A DNA stretch of 64,000 nt, from contig JAQJZZ010000020.1 of assembly GCA_030077755.1 (NCBI GenBank), positions 186,001 to 250,000 on the forward strand. Reading direction: 5' to 3'. Below are positions 47,242 to 58,733 of the stretch, in pieces. The position numbers and the translations under genes were made by a program. The stretch comes from Filosporella fistucella (taxonomy: Eukaryota > Ascomycota > Leotiomycetes > Helotiales). The first letter of the stretch is position 1; each line of letters starts with the position of its first letter. The notes beneath the pieces were generated by a model. The model was not told the origin of the DNA, ran no database searches, and saw only the letters and a program-made list of their open reading frames with translations.

Positions 47242-47475
47242 GGGAGGGAGGCTGTTTGGAGTCTTCAAATTATATGGAGAGGAGGAAATGCATAGTATTA
47301 GTAACAGAAGGTTGGGGGAGTTTGGGAGAATCGCTAGATTTCTTTGTCAATATTTTTCCTAATGGACAGGATACCAAAATTACCCCGCCAATTCCCGGAA
47401 TACCCCGTGCTTGAAATTATCAACAACCTCAGACGCTCAGGACATCGCTGATTTCCCACTTCTTTTTCTCACCAT

Positions 47476-48398
47476 CTATAAGGCTTTCAAAACCCTCTCT
47501 CCCCATTCCACAAGCGCGCCGACATGCCCAACTCCCTCACAAACCCTCATGTCCGTTCCCTCCCCCAAGAACTTCCTCACAACGTCAATCTTCACCAACT
47601 GGTCCCTATCTCCATGCCAAATTACCACTCTCCTCTGTACAACTTCTTTGATCTTAAATCCCCATACACCCGCAGCCATATTGAAATCATTAGCTATACC
47701 CTTCCCATCCCTCTTAAAAGCTTCCCTCATCGGATCCCAAAGCACCTGTTTCTCGACACCTTTCAATGCCAATTGTTCGGGCTCTGGTCTGTGAGAGAGA
47801 TCTTTGGCACATGCTGTATAGTATACTTCTAAATCAGGAGAACGAGATAGAGAACCTAATTGTGAATCTAAGGAGGAACCGGCGAGATGTGATAGACCTT
47901 TCGTGATGCTAGATTGGAAGGGACGGAGTAGGAAGACTGGAGTTGGGGACACGGTAGGGTAGACGCCCGAGAGGAGGTGTGTTGTTAATAACTCAGAAGG
48001 GGGAAGGAGATAGGAGCAAGCTAATGCGAATGGAGTTCCTCCTGAATAGCATATTATATTGAATGTTGTGATGGAGAGATGTTTGGCGAGAGCATGGATA
48101 TCAGAGGGATAGTCGAGGAGCCTGAAACCTTTCGGGACGGGGGAGGAGAGACCTATGCCTGGGCGATCGGGGGAAATGAGGCGAATGTTGTTGGCTTTTG
48201 CTGGGAGGGAGAGGATGGAAGCTTCCTGGTATAAAATGAGTGAATGTTGTCAGGGTTTTGGGGAGAACTTACGATACGAGATGAAGGAGTACCATGGATG
48301 TAGAATACCTGTTTCGCATCTGGAGAGTCAGAACCATAGAGAGCGTAGCCAATCGCTCTTCCACTAGGGAGAGCAAGAGTCAAACTGGTATGATCCAT
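47476..48398 (-). CDS. Alpha/beta-hydrolase
   Basis: Exons 48,398-48,273 and 48,225-47,476 with a 47-bp intron (GTAAGT...TACCAG), giving 291 residues. The fold is shown by YIHGTPSSR (oxyanion loop), SPDRPGIGLS, and the nucleophile elbow ICYSGGTP with Ser103; the usual first glycine of GxSxG is Cys101. The acid is probably Asp250 in HGDRDQL and the base His276 in GVGHVG. The ATG at 48,398 is preferred because the frame upstream has only TTG. No signal peptide. The substrate is unknown; relatives are annotated only as hydrolases. It is convergent with the membrane-family gene, 234 bp apart. Confidence 0.9.
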
Positions 48399-49259
48399 TT
48401 TCAAAAGTACTTTTCGTTATCCAGACCCGGAAATCGCTGGATAACACAAAACATTTGTAGATCAACAGGAATATAAGAGAACTCTAGACCCGGACAAATC
48501 CCTCTCGTACCACTTGTACCCCGTAAGTCCTTGGCACCCCACTTATTAACTCAAGAGGGTATTTTATCCACTACCTTGCTTCTCAGGGCTGATGTTCGCA
48601 GCATCGTGGGTTCTGTCTAAGCCCGGTAGTGGGGAAGCTCGGCGACTGAAGGATGCAGTGATCCTTCAGATTCACACCGCTTCTTGTGAAATAATATGTG
48701 GATATGCCACCCTCAATGGCACTTATGCCGAAAGATTGGGGCGTTCCTGCATTTTTCCGCGAAGCAAATTCGAGAAACTTGGGAGACAAGAATTCGAGGA
48801 AGGAAAGAACAAATTGAGGAGACGAGGAAAGGAAAGGCAGCTCGGAAGCTCAGTACGATGGCTAAGTTAGTGATTGATGCGAGAATGAATAGGTTTTGCA
48901 ACAAGTCTTCAAAAATATATCACGAGAAAATCATAGAACAAGTGTTGCCCGGTTGAAGAGGGTATATTTTTTATCCTTCCCATATGGGAGGCTACAGTGA
49001 GCTCACTAAGGAGCCCAATTCATCGCCAATCATACGCCATAGATGTCCGGTTGATGGACCATCCCCCCGATGCTGTTGAATCACAATCTATCTATCTTTC
49101 GCCCCCAGATTAAAAAAGTAGAATGCCAAAGAAAGCTTTTGTCTTTATGCCCTGCCAGAAACGCCGATGTTGAGATCGTTCCACTGCTAGGCTCAAAAAC
49201 ACGTAATATCATAAAGTCATCCACGCCCATCCCTTGACAAAAGAAACGAGATAGAGAAT
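48399..49259. other. Intergenic, no gene recognised
   Basis: Only short frames. It holds the hydrolase promoter and the 3' region of the methionine synthase gene. Confidence 0.55.
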
Positions 49260-51686
49260 TTATGCCTTCTTGGCATATTTCTCACGGTAGAACTTGGCAG
49301 CGTTGACCATGTTGGTCAAAGCAGCCTTGGTCTCAGACCATTGGCGAGTCTTAAGACCGCAATCAGGATCGATCCAAAGTTGCTCAGGCTTGAGGTATGC
49401 CAGCATCTCCTCGATTCTGTCCTTGATCTCTTGCTCGCTTGGAACACGAGGAGAGTGGATGTCATAGACACCTGGACCGATGTGACGTGGGTAAGCCTCA
49501 TCGACGAAGACCTTAAGAAGCTTAGCATCAGACTTGCTGTTTTCAATGGAGAGAACATCAGCGTCAAGAGCAGCGATGGCGTGGAAGAAGTCCTGGAACT
49601 CGGAGTAACAGAAGTGAGAGTGGATTTGGGTAGAATCTTCAACACCTGAGACGGAGAGACGGAAAGACTTGACAGCCCAGTCAAGATAAGCCTCACGCTC
49701 CTTTCCGGCACGGAGAGGAAGACCCTCACGAAGAGCAGGCTCATCGACTTGAATGACGAAGACACCGGCAGCCTCAAGATCAACAACCTCATCGCGGAGA
49801 GCAAGAGCAAGTTGCTCAGCTTGGACGGATTGGTGAACATCGTCACGAGGGAATGACCATCGGAGACAGGTGATTGGACCAGTCAACATACCCTTCATTG
49901 GCTTCTTGGAAATGGAGACCGCGTATTTGGACTCCTTGACGGTCATTGGTGCGGGACGGGAGATGTCACCGACAACGATTGGTGGGCGGACACATCGGGA
50001 ACCATAAGATTGGACCCAGGCGTGTGTGGTGAAGGCATAACCATCCAAACGCTCACCAAAGTATTGAACCATGTCGTTTCGCTCAGGTTCACCGTGAACG
50101 TAGACATCAAGGTCAAGTTCCTCTTGGATCTTGACAACATCTTGGATCTCCTTCTCGATGAACTTCTCGTACTCCTCAGCAGTGATTTCACCCTTGGTGA
50201 ACTTGTTACGTTGGATACGGATCTCCTTTGTTTGAGGGAAAGAACCAATGGTGGTAGTTGGGAAGAGAGGAAGGCCGAGGGACTTTTGTTGAGCAGCGAT
50301 ACGGGTAGGGAATTCGGATTTTCTGTTGTACATCTCAGCGGTGATCTTTGCTTGACGGTCCTTGACAGCTGGGTCGTTGGTGCGCTTGGAGCTGGCACGA
50401 GATTGAATAGACTTGGCATTGGCCTCGAGTTGCTCGCGGACAGATGCTGGTCCATCAGTGACAGCCTTTGCGATAATGGCAACTTCAGTGGCCTTCTCAA
50501 CAGCAAAGGAGAACCAATCAGCGATCTCAGCATCAAGCTTCTTCTCGCTGGCAAGAGTGTGTGGGGTGTGGAGAAGGGAAGAGGAGGTGGCAACAATGAC
50601 ACGGTCCTTTCCAAGCTTTTGAATAGCGGTCTCGACGGTCTCGATGGCACGCTTGAAGTTGGTCTTCCAGATGTTTCGTCCATCTACGACACCGGCAGAG
50701 AGGATGGTCTTGTCACCCAATGCCTTGATGACAGTCTCAAGTTGCTCTGGGTTGCGGACCAAGTCAACGTGGACAGCATAGATATCTTTGGGGACAGCCT
50801 CAATGTTGTGGACGATGTCACCGAAGTAGGTGGCGAAGACAATTTTTGGAATCTTGTCACCGAGAGCAGCAAGCTTCTCATATGTTGGCTTGAAAGCAGC
50901 CTTGGTCTTCTCTGGCAGATCGTAGACGAGAGTTGGCTCATCGATCTGGACGGTCTCGGCACCAGCAGCCTTGAGTTGAGTCAAAAGCTCAATGTAGACT
51001 GGAAGAAGCTTCTCGAGAAGGTCAATTGGTTGAACAGTTTGTCCACGGTCAGCCTTTCCGAGGTGAAGGAAGGAGACGGGACCAACAAGGACTGGGCGAG
51101 TGACGATACCAGCCTCCTTAGCCTCCAAGAAATCAGCAACAGCCTTTGGGCTGCTGGTGAGCTTGAATTCTTGGTTGTCTTGTAGAGTTGGCTTGACATA
51201 GTGGTAGTTCGAGTCGAACCACTTTACCATCTCCAAACTGGGAACATCAACGCCATCCTTCTGGTGTCCACGTCCCATGGCAAAGTATTCATCGACAGGG
51301 TTGAGGCCGTGGCCAGTATATCTGGGAGGGGCAGCCTGTGGAAGTCAACGTTAGTATTGGTGCAATCAAGGTGGGGTAAGTGAAAACTTACACCAAAGTC
51401 CTGGATCTGGTGAAGAACTTGATCGTAAAGAGCAAAGTCATTGCTGGGGATAACATCGACACCAGCATCCTTCTGGATCTTCCAGTGTGCAAGACGAAGT
51501 CTCTTGGCCTCAGCGAGGAGGTCTGCTTGCGAGAGCTTACCACCCCAGTAAGCTTCGGTGGCCTTCTTCAAATCACGGTTGACACCCATGCGAGGGAAAC
51601 CGAGGATAGATCTGTTGAGCGATGTCCATTAGCATTCCGAAGCTCTGAATACTATCTGCCATGGGATATACTCACGATTGAACCAT
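49260..51686 (-). CDS. MET6: Cobalamin-independent methionine synthase (MetE/Met6)
   Basis: Transfers a methyl group from 5-methyltetrahydropteroyl-glutamate to homocysteine. Exons 51,686-51,676 (only 11 nt), 51,611-51,392 and 51,335-49,260 give 768 residues, the usual length for the family. Introns are 64 and 56 bp. The N-terminal half begins SSILGFPRMGVNRDLKKA. The C-terminal half contains LPLFPTTTIGSFPQT, the zinc-ligand motif HSHFCYSEF and the distal cysteine in DPDCGLKTR. Codon use looks optimised (many GTC/ATC/AAG), consistent with high expression, and it leaves a long antisense open frame at 50,010-51,185 that I treat as a shadow. Probably cytosolic. Upstream TCACGTG and a near ATGATGTCAT site hint at sulfur control. 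Confidence 0.97.
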
Positions 51687-51864
51687 GGTTGCGGTTTTGA
51701 AGAGTCTTTGTGTTGTGCGGAAAATTGTTGCAGACTCAAATCACCACTATTTTCGTGCTGATGTTAGACTTTCCGATGTCGGATTGTCAATAAGCTCTGC
51801 TCGATTGCAAAACTCAAGAAGATGAATGAAAGAACAGATACAATCCCTTTGAAGTTATTCAAAG

Positions 51865-51874
51865 ATGATGTCTT
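51865..51874. promoter_or_regulatory. Near-consensus sulfur-regulator (bZIP) site
   Basis: ATGATGTCTT matches nine of ten positions of the ATGRYRYCAT site known for CYS3/MetR-type sulfur regulators, about 180 bp upstream of the methionine synthase ATG. A single weak match, so low confidence. Confidence 0.3.
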
Positions 51875-52009
51875 GGAGGGAAAGAGAGATTGTTGAGGAG
51901 GGGAAGCGGTGTGAAAGGAAATTTGAAGAAAACCTCTGTGGAGGGGAAATCGAGGGGCGCAAAATGGCGTTAGACAGAGCTAAGTGAGGATTGGGTTTAG
52001 CGGGTGCTT

Positions 52010-52016
52010 TCACGTG
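52010..52016. promoter_or_regulatory. TCACGTG E-box upstream of methionine synthase
   Basis: TCACGTG is the core bound by the Cbf1-Met4 complex at yeast methionine genes. It lies about 324 bp upstream of the start codon on the promoter side. Function here is inferred from that precedent. Confidence 0.4.
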
Positions 52017-52495
52017 CAGCTAGTCGACCGATTGTGGAGGACATGCAAAGTTTGTTTTGTTTTGAAATTCTTGTAGTATCTGCAGTGTTTGCCGATGAAG
52101 TTAATTGTTGTCAATTTTCACCATTTTGATATTGTTGTGCATTCACTTCTCAGTTGAATGGTGACGGTATTTCAATTTCGAGATACTTCGAGTGAAGGAC
52201 TTCTCGGGTGGTGTTTCCGAAAAGTTCTTCCGCCTACAAATTGCCAAGACGGCGCCCTTGCTATCAGCAACACCACATTCCTCAACTCAGTCAACCTCCT
52301 TGCTTTTGAATCTCTATGTTTCACGGCTATTTTCGAGTCGAAACATCTATCTCTCACCTCTATTTGCTTGATTGAGCGGTCAGTGATTTGGAGAAGCTGG
52401 GGAATTGCACCGTTGCATCCATCTGTTCATGGGATGACTGTCAGCCTCGCATGCAGTATACCAGCCAATCATCCCGGCTAGTAGTTGCCATCAGA

Positions 52496-52646
52496 ATATC
52501 GAACCATTCACATTTCAATATCGATATTGAAGGGAGAACAATCGGCCGATTCGATCACCACCAGCTGTTTTGCATTACTCAAGGGGCGATTCAATTCAGT
52601 GACATATCGATATGCTGACACATTGTCCAAATCGGTGACATATCGA
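52496..52646. promoter_or_regulatory. ATATCGA motif cluster in the arsenite methyltransferase promoter
   Basis: ATATCGA occurs at 52,496-52,502, 52,518-52,524, 52,604-52,610 and 52,640-52,646. The second sits in a perfect 18-bp palindrome at 52,514-52,531 (TTCAATATC and its complement). The last two belong to a direct repeat GTGACATATCGA 36 bp apart. All lie 100-255 bp upstream of the ATG at 52,749. Confidence 0.55.
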
Positions 52647-52748
52647 GTTCTATTTATGATTGAGATTATCGGTATTCAACTCTGAAACCAAAATATTCAA
52701 TTTCGAGCACGGAGCTTACCATTTAAAATCTGAATATATCGTGCCATT

Positions 52749-53798
52749 ATGTCTTCCATCACCCCTCAAATGGTCGTTGATCACTACTCTGCATTGGCTC
52801 GCGAAGACTCGGAACAAAATGCAGAACACATCAAAAAAGTCGCCGAATCCTTCGGTTATAGTCCAGAAGACTTGGCTGCTATCCCAGAAGGCGCCAACCT
52901 AGGAGTCAGCTGTGGCAATCCACTTGCAGTGGCAGGCTTGAAACCTGTAAGTTGCACGAGATTACACGTGACCGTCAATTGACATTCCATGGACAGGGAG
53001 AAACAGTGATAGATCTAGGCTCAGGAGCTGGCTTTGATGTGTTCCAAGCTGCTCGTAAGATTGGGCAGACAGGACTCTCCATCGGTGTTGATATGAGCCA
53101 GGACATGCTTGATCGTGCAAATCGCAATGCTTCCAAATCCTCCATCACGAATGTGAAGTTCGTACTGTCACCTATAACCAAGATTCCACTGGAGTCCAAT
53201 ACTGCAGACTGCATTATCAGTAACTGCGTCATTAATCTGCTTCCTCAAAGCGAGAAGGTGGTGTGTTTCAGGGAGGTGTTTAGATTGCTCAAGCCTGGTG
53301 GGAGATTGGCGGTCAGTGATATCTTGGCGAAGAAAGTATTCCCAGAGGAGTTGCAAAGGGATGTAGGTCTGTATGTTGGTTGTGTGAGCGGTGCAAGCCT
53401 TGTAGGCGAATACGAGAGTTGGTTGAAAGAGGCTGGATTTAAAGGTAGGCCCTTCGTCCTTTTATTTCTTAATATGCTAAATGAAGCCAGATATCATGAT
53501 TGTCGATAAAAAGATGGATCTGAACATTTACAAGGAGCGCGGTGAACACTCAGCAGCTTGCTGTGATACCAATAAAGTTGATGAGCCACCAGCCGCTTCG
53601 TCTTGCTGTGCTCCGTCGACTTCTTGCTGCTCGGCAGACAAAAAAGAGGAATCGAAAGAAGACGCAAAGAAGAGAGTTGAGAAGATTGACTTCAATGAGT
53701 GGGTTAGTAAGTGTCATTCCACTCTGTATCGTTGCAATACAGACTGACAATTCACAGGTTCATACAGTGTGTATGCTATCAAGCCTACTGCAAATTAG
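52749..53798 (+). CDS. Arsenite methyltransferase (AS3MT/ArsM type)
   Basis: S-adenosylmethionine-dependent methylation of trivalent arsenic. Exons 52,749-52,946, 52,997-53,444, 53,491-53,706 and 53,758-53,798 give 300 residues. The SAM motif VIDLGSGAGFD is at about 70-80. The conserved cysteines are present: Cys55 (SCGNPL), Cys143 (ISNCVINL) and Cys195 (VGCVSGA), equivalent to the three arsenic-binding cysteines of the family. After the core comes a Cys-rich segment with repeated CC pairs (SAACCDT, SSCCAPSTSCCS) and a charged helix, then SYSVYAIKP. The CC-rich tail is expected to bind arsenic. The promoter holds the ATATCGA cluster. Probably cytosolic, giving arsenic resistance. Confidence 0.94.
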
Positions 53799-54360
53799 TT
53801 ATGGAATGATATCTTTTTATGGGATTTGATTTTCATCATTTCAATTATCTTATGCCTTGATATATCTATTGTCATTTTGTACCACATACTTGTCTCAGCC
53901 AGTCTTGAATTTATGTAATTTTACTTACCACCGTTTTAATGCGTACCAGTCACCCCGACGTGATAAGCCAAAAAGATCATAGAAAATGCGAAAGGATAAT
54001 TTCGCTTTCAAGTATCTCGATTACCTTATCAGTAGCACAGGTGACCCGGTCAAACAATTCGAGAACATAGAGCTGATGTGCTAGCCCTATTTTCTCCATG
54101 TACGGTCTGAAGATTGCTTAGCCCGCGATTGTCCATAGCGTGGAGGACTTGAATTGCAGCGTCCAAAAGATGTGGGACAATGATGACAGGAAATTTCAAT
54201 ATATTTGTTCTCTCTATTATTGGGACGTTCGGTTGCGTTCTTGGTACCAAAGTGTACTCGCGCTTTTGGAGGTGAACAGACAGTGGCAGCAGATCACTCC
54301 AAGCTTTTTAAGTAAGCCCGCCACAGGGCTAGCTACACCCACAACCTAACATCGTCACAC
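53799..54360. other. Intergenic between convergent genes
   Basis: No gene recognised. It separates the 3' ends of the arsenite methyltransferase and the GH43 gene. Confidence 0.6.
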
Positions 54361-56293
54361 CTACGACCCATCATGGAAGACCTCAATGCCATCTAGATGA
54401 ACTTCAAAGTCTATAATCACTTCATTAGCACTGTTCACGCATAAACACGCCTGGTATTAATTCGGGCAAGTTTCTAGAATCAAACGCAAGCAAATGCAGG
54501 CTCGGGAGAGACTTACCTGCAGAACCCATAGCACCAAAAGTAACAGTATTCACATCTCCTTCTTTCAGTGTAATTTCAACTGGTACTGCTTTGTGATAGC
54601 CAGCTCGAGAATTTAGATCGGAGATGTTGGTTGGAATTGGATCATCGTTGATGAAGAGGAAGAGTTGTCCAGCTGCGATTTGGGAGTGTTGTTAGCTCGT
54701 TGGTATTATCATTATTGTTGCGATGGAAATGAAAAGTAAGGGAGGATAGGCTTACCATCTGGTTTGTTGACCGTGTAGTGAATGGACAGCCATTCTGGAT
54801 ATCCCATGCCAGTTACGTTGTTGAATGTAACGTGGCTGCTGAGATCAACTACGATAAAATCAGTCAAGCTCCCACCTTGAATCCGAACATATGAAATACT
54901 CTTATGCACAGCTCTCCTGCTAATACAATCATGGCACTCCGTAACAGCTTGAAATTATCAGTAATTATTCAATAGGAGCTGAGACCAACTTACCTGCATG
55001 CCCTGAAACCATCGCGTCTTCAGCTTCATACCTCTTCTTTGTAGCCGGAAATGAGACAACTCCAGTCCCAACATCCACTTTCCACATAGCATGATACTGC
55101 AACGTCAAAGTTTTCTGGCTATTACCTATCAGCACCTCTCTCATATCCCACGCACCCCATCTTGAAGACTCACCTCGCGCTGACCGCCATAGGTAACCAA
55201 ATATAATTACTCGTCGGGCCTCCCTTACTGTCCCACGAATCTCCCATATACATATAACAATCCTGCTTACTCCCTTTAATCGTCAACTCAAACGTGTTCT
55301 GCGAATTATACGTTTTTTGATCTTGGGGCGCGATATCGGCACCTCCTGTCCAGGGGCCGGATATTGAAGAGGAAGTGAAGACTTTGTTGGGGTTGGAACG
55401 CCAGCCTGTTTTCCCGGAAACGATCAGGAAATATAGGTTGTCGACTTTGAGGATACCGGGGGCCTCGTATGCACCGGCTGCTTGGGGGGTGTCAGTTCGA
55501 TATGGGAGGTGGGAAATTGAGGGAACTGGTACCCAGCTGGGAGACTTTGGCACCGATGGATCCGTCGGAGTTTATCTTGTTGATTTGAACTATATAGGAG
55601 TTAGGTTTGGGTTATTGATATGACAGAAGGTGACTGCTCACCAGTGTTATGATCCGCAGATGTCAGTAGATACCAAGTGCCTGTTGGCCGATTAGCAAAG
55701 TGCCAGTTTGTGTGTGCTGTCTTCAGAAGCTTGAGTTCGTGACATACCGTCTGTATCTTGGAACATTCCAGTGTCAGAGTAGGTGTAGCTATTTGGAGGT
55801 AGAGTAACAGCAGCACCATGAGGTGTATAGCCGCCCACCATATTAGTCGATGAGAGAGCTTGCACATTTCTGTCTACTTGGCCATATATCTAAGAAATTA
55901 AGTAGCTTTCCACCCAAAGCCAGTTATTAGCTCAAATATGGAATGCTTACCCAGAATGATCCATTTGGCTTTGCAATCTTCGGTCTCCACAACCATTGAA
56001 TAGAACTTTGCTGACCAAGGTTCTTCCAATTGAGTAGGTCTGTCGAAGAGTACATGTATGGAGATACACCTGAAGTTATGAGAATTTAGAAATATCACTA
56101 GCAATTGTTACGTACTGTTGCTGGCGCTCTGTCCGATCCAATAGAACGTGTCCCCTCGTAGAACTATCCCGCCACCATGTGCATCAATTCTGTTCCCAGA
56201 TGTATCTGTCCACACCGCACCAGGAACAATCCAAGAAGCAGCTGTGGCTCCAGAGATGCCAATTATAAGCGACGTGAGAATGGATAGCAACAT
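54361..56293 (-). CDS. Secreted GH43 galactanase-like hydrolase with CBM35-like module
   Basis: Ten exons: 56,293-56,116, 56,069-55,951, 55,889-55,748, 55,680-55,642, 55,589-55,533, 55,477-55,174, 55,118-54,994, 54,947-54,756, 54,672-54,517 and 54,410-54,361, giving 453 residues. A signal peptide (about 1-23) is followed by a five-blade GH43 domain: RIDAHGGGIV, FYWIGQS, WRPKIAKPNGSFWIY, SADHNT and AGAYEAPGI, where the Glu is the expected catalytic residue. The wording is that of exo-beta-1,3-galactanases (GH43_24), which trim arabinogalactan side-chain backbones. The C-terminal module (about 315-453; YEAEDAMVSGHA, GYPEWLSIHY) looks like CBM35. Every splice keeps the frame. It would act outside the cell on plant arabinogalactan. 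Confidence 0.92.
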
Positions 56294-57638
56294 ATTGACG
56301 AATTCTCGATTCAGACACTCGAGATCCAAAAGTATCTACACATCCAGCAGTTATACCTTAATACTAATAATATCATGAGACCTATTTAGGACCCACGGCC
56401 CGTCATTGATCCCAATCACGACGGACAGCGGAGGAAAAACCAAGCAAAGATTGCCCGATCCTAAAGATCATACCCCGCAATCTCAAATAACCTTAAAGTG
56501 CTCATTAAGTACCGGTACAAATCTGTCCCAAACGAGACAGGGGCTAAGCGAGGGTACCTATTCCGGCTGTATACCAAATCTCCAAGGTATAATTGGACTA
56601 ACGAACTCGTCTCCAGGGACGTCGTGTAGCTAGACTAATTTGAATCTAGTTTTCCCTAATAGCACCGAGATTTTAGATGCATCTTATATTAAGGAAATGT
56701 GGCGGAGGAAGTATCTTCTGGAAGGGCCGGACTCCGGATTGTTGTGGACAGGGAGGGAAGGTTACATTGTATGTTTGCGGGGAAAGGTGTGCCCCGATAT
56801 CCCCGGATTTGTAGCCGAGTCTAGATCTTGTAGATGACTGTAGATATCTTCAAGGTTAGGGATCTAGATCATGTGGATGGAATGGGGGTTGGAACACGGT
56901 GCGATGATTCCGAGTGGGAATGGAAAGGTGTTAATGGGATACGAGATATAGGGTGGCAATTGGGAAACAAGAAAAAATTTAACGAATGCTTACAACCGCG
57001 AACTTGACGGCCTACAGTGATGTGATAGGAAATCTCGTAAGGCAATATTGATCTAATAGCGTGAAATTGATCTGGTGAATATAAATACGAAATCAAGGTG
57101 AGAGGGAAAGACGAGGAGGGAATCAAGATATTGCTCGATCCGCGATTCATTTTGCCAAAGAACTTGCCTCGTATGTCATTTGGCTACAAAAGTGTTACAG
57201 ATGTCTAGTTACAAAGTAATTCCGCTCCTGAAGAAACTGAATATACTTGCCTTTATTGATCACCGTGAAGTCATCCCTCGAGGATTGACTTCCATTCGAG
57301 GAAGGAATATAACACAAAGAATGGGATAATTTGGCTGAAGCTCGAATATTACGTGGGGAACACAATCAAAATTCTGGTCCCGGTAGAAAGCTCACTAAGA
57401 GGAGCTGAAAGGAACAAAATAGTGAAAGTGGAGCAGAAAATAAAAGGCATCAATAACAATGAGAGATTGATTCCATTCATATTCAACATTCCTTGCCCAT
57501 GTAGAATACCCAACCTCGGAACATAGGCATTTTAGTATGCTTCCGCTTCCCAGCAAGAGATCGGGCTTCGAGCGGGTATCTGTCGTTGCTGCCTCGACTC
57601 TACCATCAATTGTGCTTTGATGAAGGAAAGAACGGACG
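56294..57638. other. Intergenic, no gene recognised
   Basis: Promoter of the GH43 gene and further spacer. Frames at 56,406-56,837 lack features. Confidence 0.5.
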
Positions 57639-58733
57639 ATGGGTAGTAGACATTGCGAACTCAAACGACAGCCTCTGGCAAATACCAAGCATCAATATAT
57701 AACTTACACCATTATGTTATTCATACGTGCAGGAAAACCGCATATCCCAGAGTTGGCGGACGATCCTCTTGAAGCCCAACCGCCAACAGTCGTCAACAAC
57801 AGGTTCATACCAAGTATTTGGGAAGGTCAAATGGTTCCCCCCTCGCCCAGGTTAATGGAATACCCGCCCAAGAGACAATCTAATGTTTGGATTGCCATTG
57901 TGGCTCATACAAGAGGGCAGATTGCTGTAACAGAGTGCTGGCGAAAATCCTCAGCTTGGAAGTATTTCAACGATAAGATCGTGTATATGGCCATCATTCC
58001 GGAGAAATTCGACTGCTAGCAAACAATGTGCACGAACTGCGTAGCGTATTTCTCTCCTGAGCAGCCTTGTAGTGCTGTCATCCCACCGATGACAAACTCC
58101 ATACCACCAGAAGCGATACCACGTTCGTATCCTCCAACACCACGACAAATTCCCAATCAGGAATATCAAAGCTACCCCACCTAGGTAGTAGATGATAGAA
58201 GCAATGGACTGAGGGGTTCGAGGGGAGAGGGTGCTGCGTTGGCACCGCCAGGATGGCTTGTTACATCTCCGAGCTCAATCCAATTTCGGCGACGTTTATC
58301 CATTCAAGATCTGCTAGTGGAATCAGGAAGCAAGCAACTGGAGCAACCATAGATCGGAAATCAAGCCTGCCGGTCAGGACAAATGGAACGAATTCCACCT
58401 GTCGACCCTTTGGCACAAAGCCCGAGAAAAGATATGCCAATAACCAACCCGACAGTGAATCAAAAAGTGTTAAAACTAAGCAGAGATCCAACTTCCATGG
58501 GGCCAAACTGGGCAACGATATCGAAGTCAGTCCCAACCCTTGACCAAGGGCTTATGGGACAAGCTCGCACACATATACCAGCAGTCCCTCACCCGGAAGG
58601 AAATATGCAAACCCGCAATCCAGCATTGCATCAGCAGGTATTACTGGCAAGTAAGAATACAGCTGTTATGGGCTCGAACCAGGCAAAGATATCGAAGATT
58701 ATGCCGCACCTCAATCGTGACAAGAAATAAAGT
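57639..58733 (+). CDS. Unresolved proline-rich protein gene
   Basis: Three open blocks lie in one reading frame. Block 1 (57,639-58,016) begins MGSRHCELKRQ and contains IPSIWEGQMVPPSPRL. Block 2 (58,026-58,181) reads MCTNCVAYFSPEQP and is Pro-rich. Block 3 (about 58,350-58,730, ATG at 58,383) holds an internal repeat. TAG stops separate the blocks: the one at 58,017-58,019 fits an acceptor (GACTGCTAG) for an intron starting at GTAACAG near 57,928, and a second CATAG precedes block 3. The exact splicing is not solved. I recognise no family. It could be one gene with two introns, or two short genes. Shadow frames on the other strand are ignored. Confidence 0.4.
58431..58716 (+). repeat. Internal coding repeat, 171-bp period, 2 copies
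   Basis: Within the frame starting at 58,383 a segment of about 37 residues occurs twice, 57 residues apart. Copy 1 contains TNPTVNQKVL, MGPNWATISK and VPTL; copy 2 contains RNPALHQQVL, MGSNQAKISK and MPHL. By eye 16 of 37 positions agree. The shared spacing of GATATCGAAG (58,517 and 58,688) keeps the frame, which supports the segment being translated. Confidence 0.6.

Noticed and set aside
50010..51185. 391-codon plus-strand open frame
   Set aside because: It lies entirely antisense to the well-supported methionine synthase and shows no family features; biased codon use of the sense gene explains the absence of stops.
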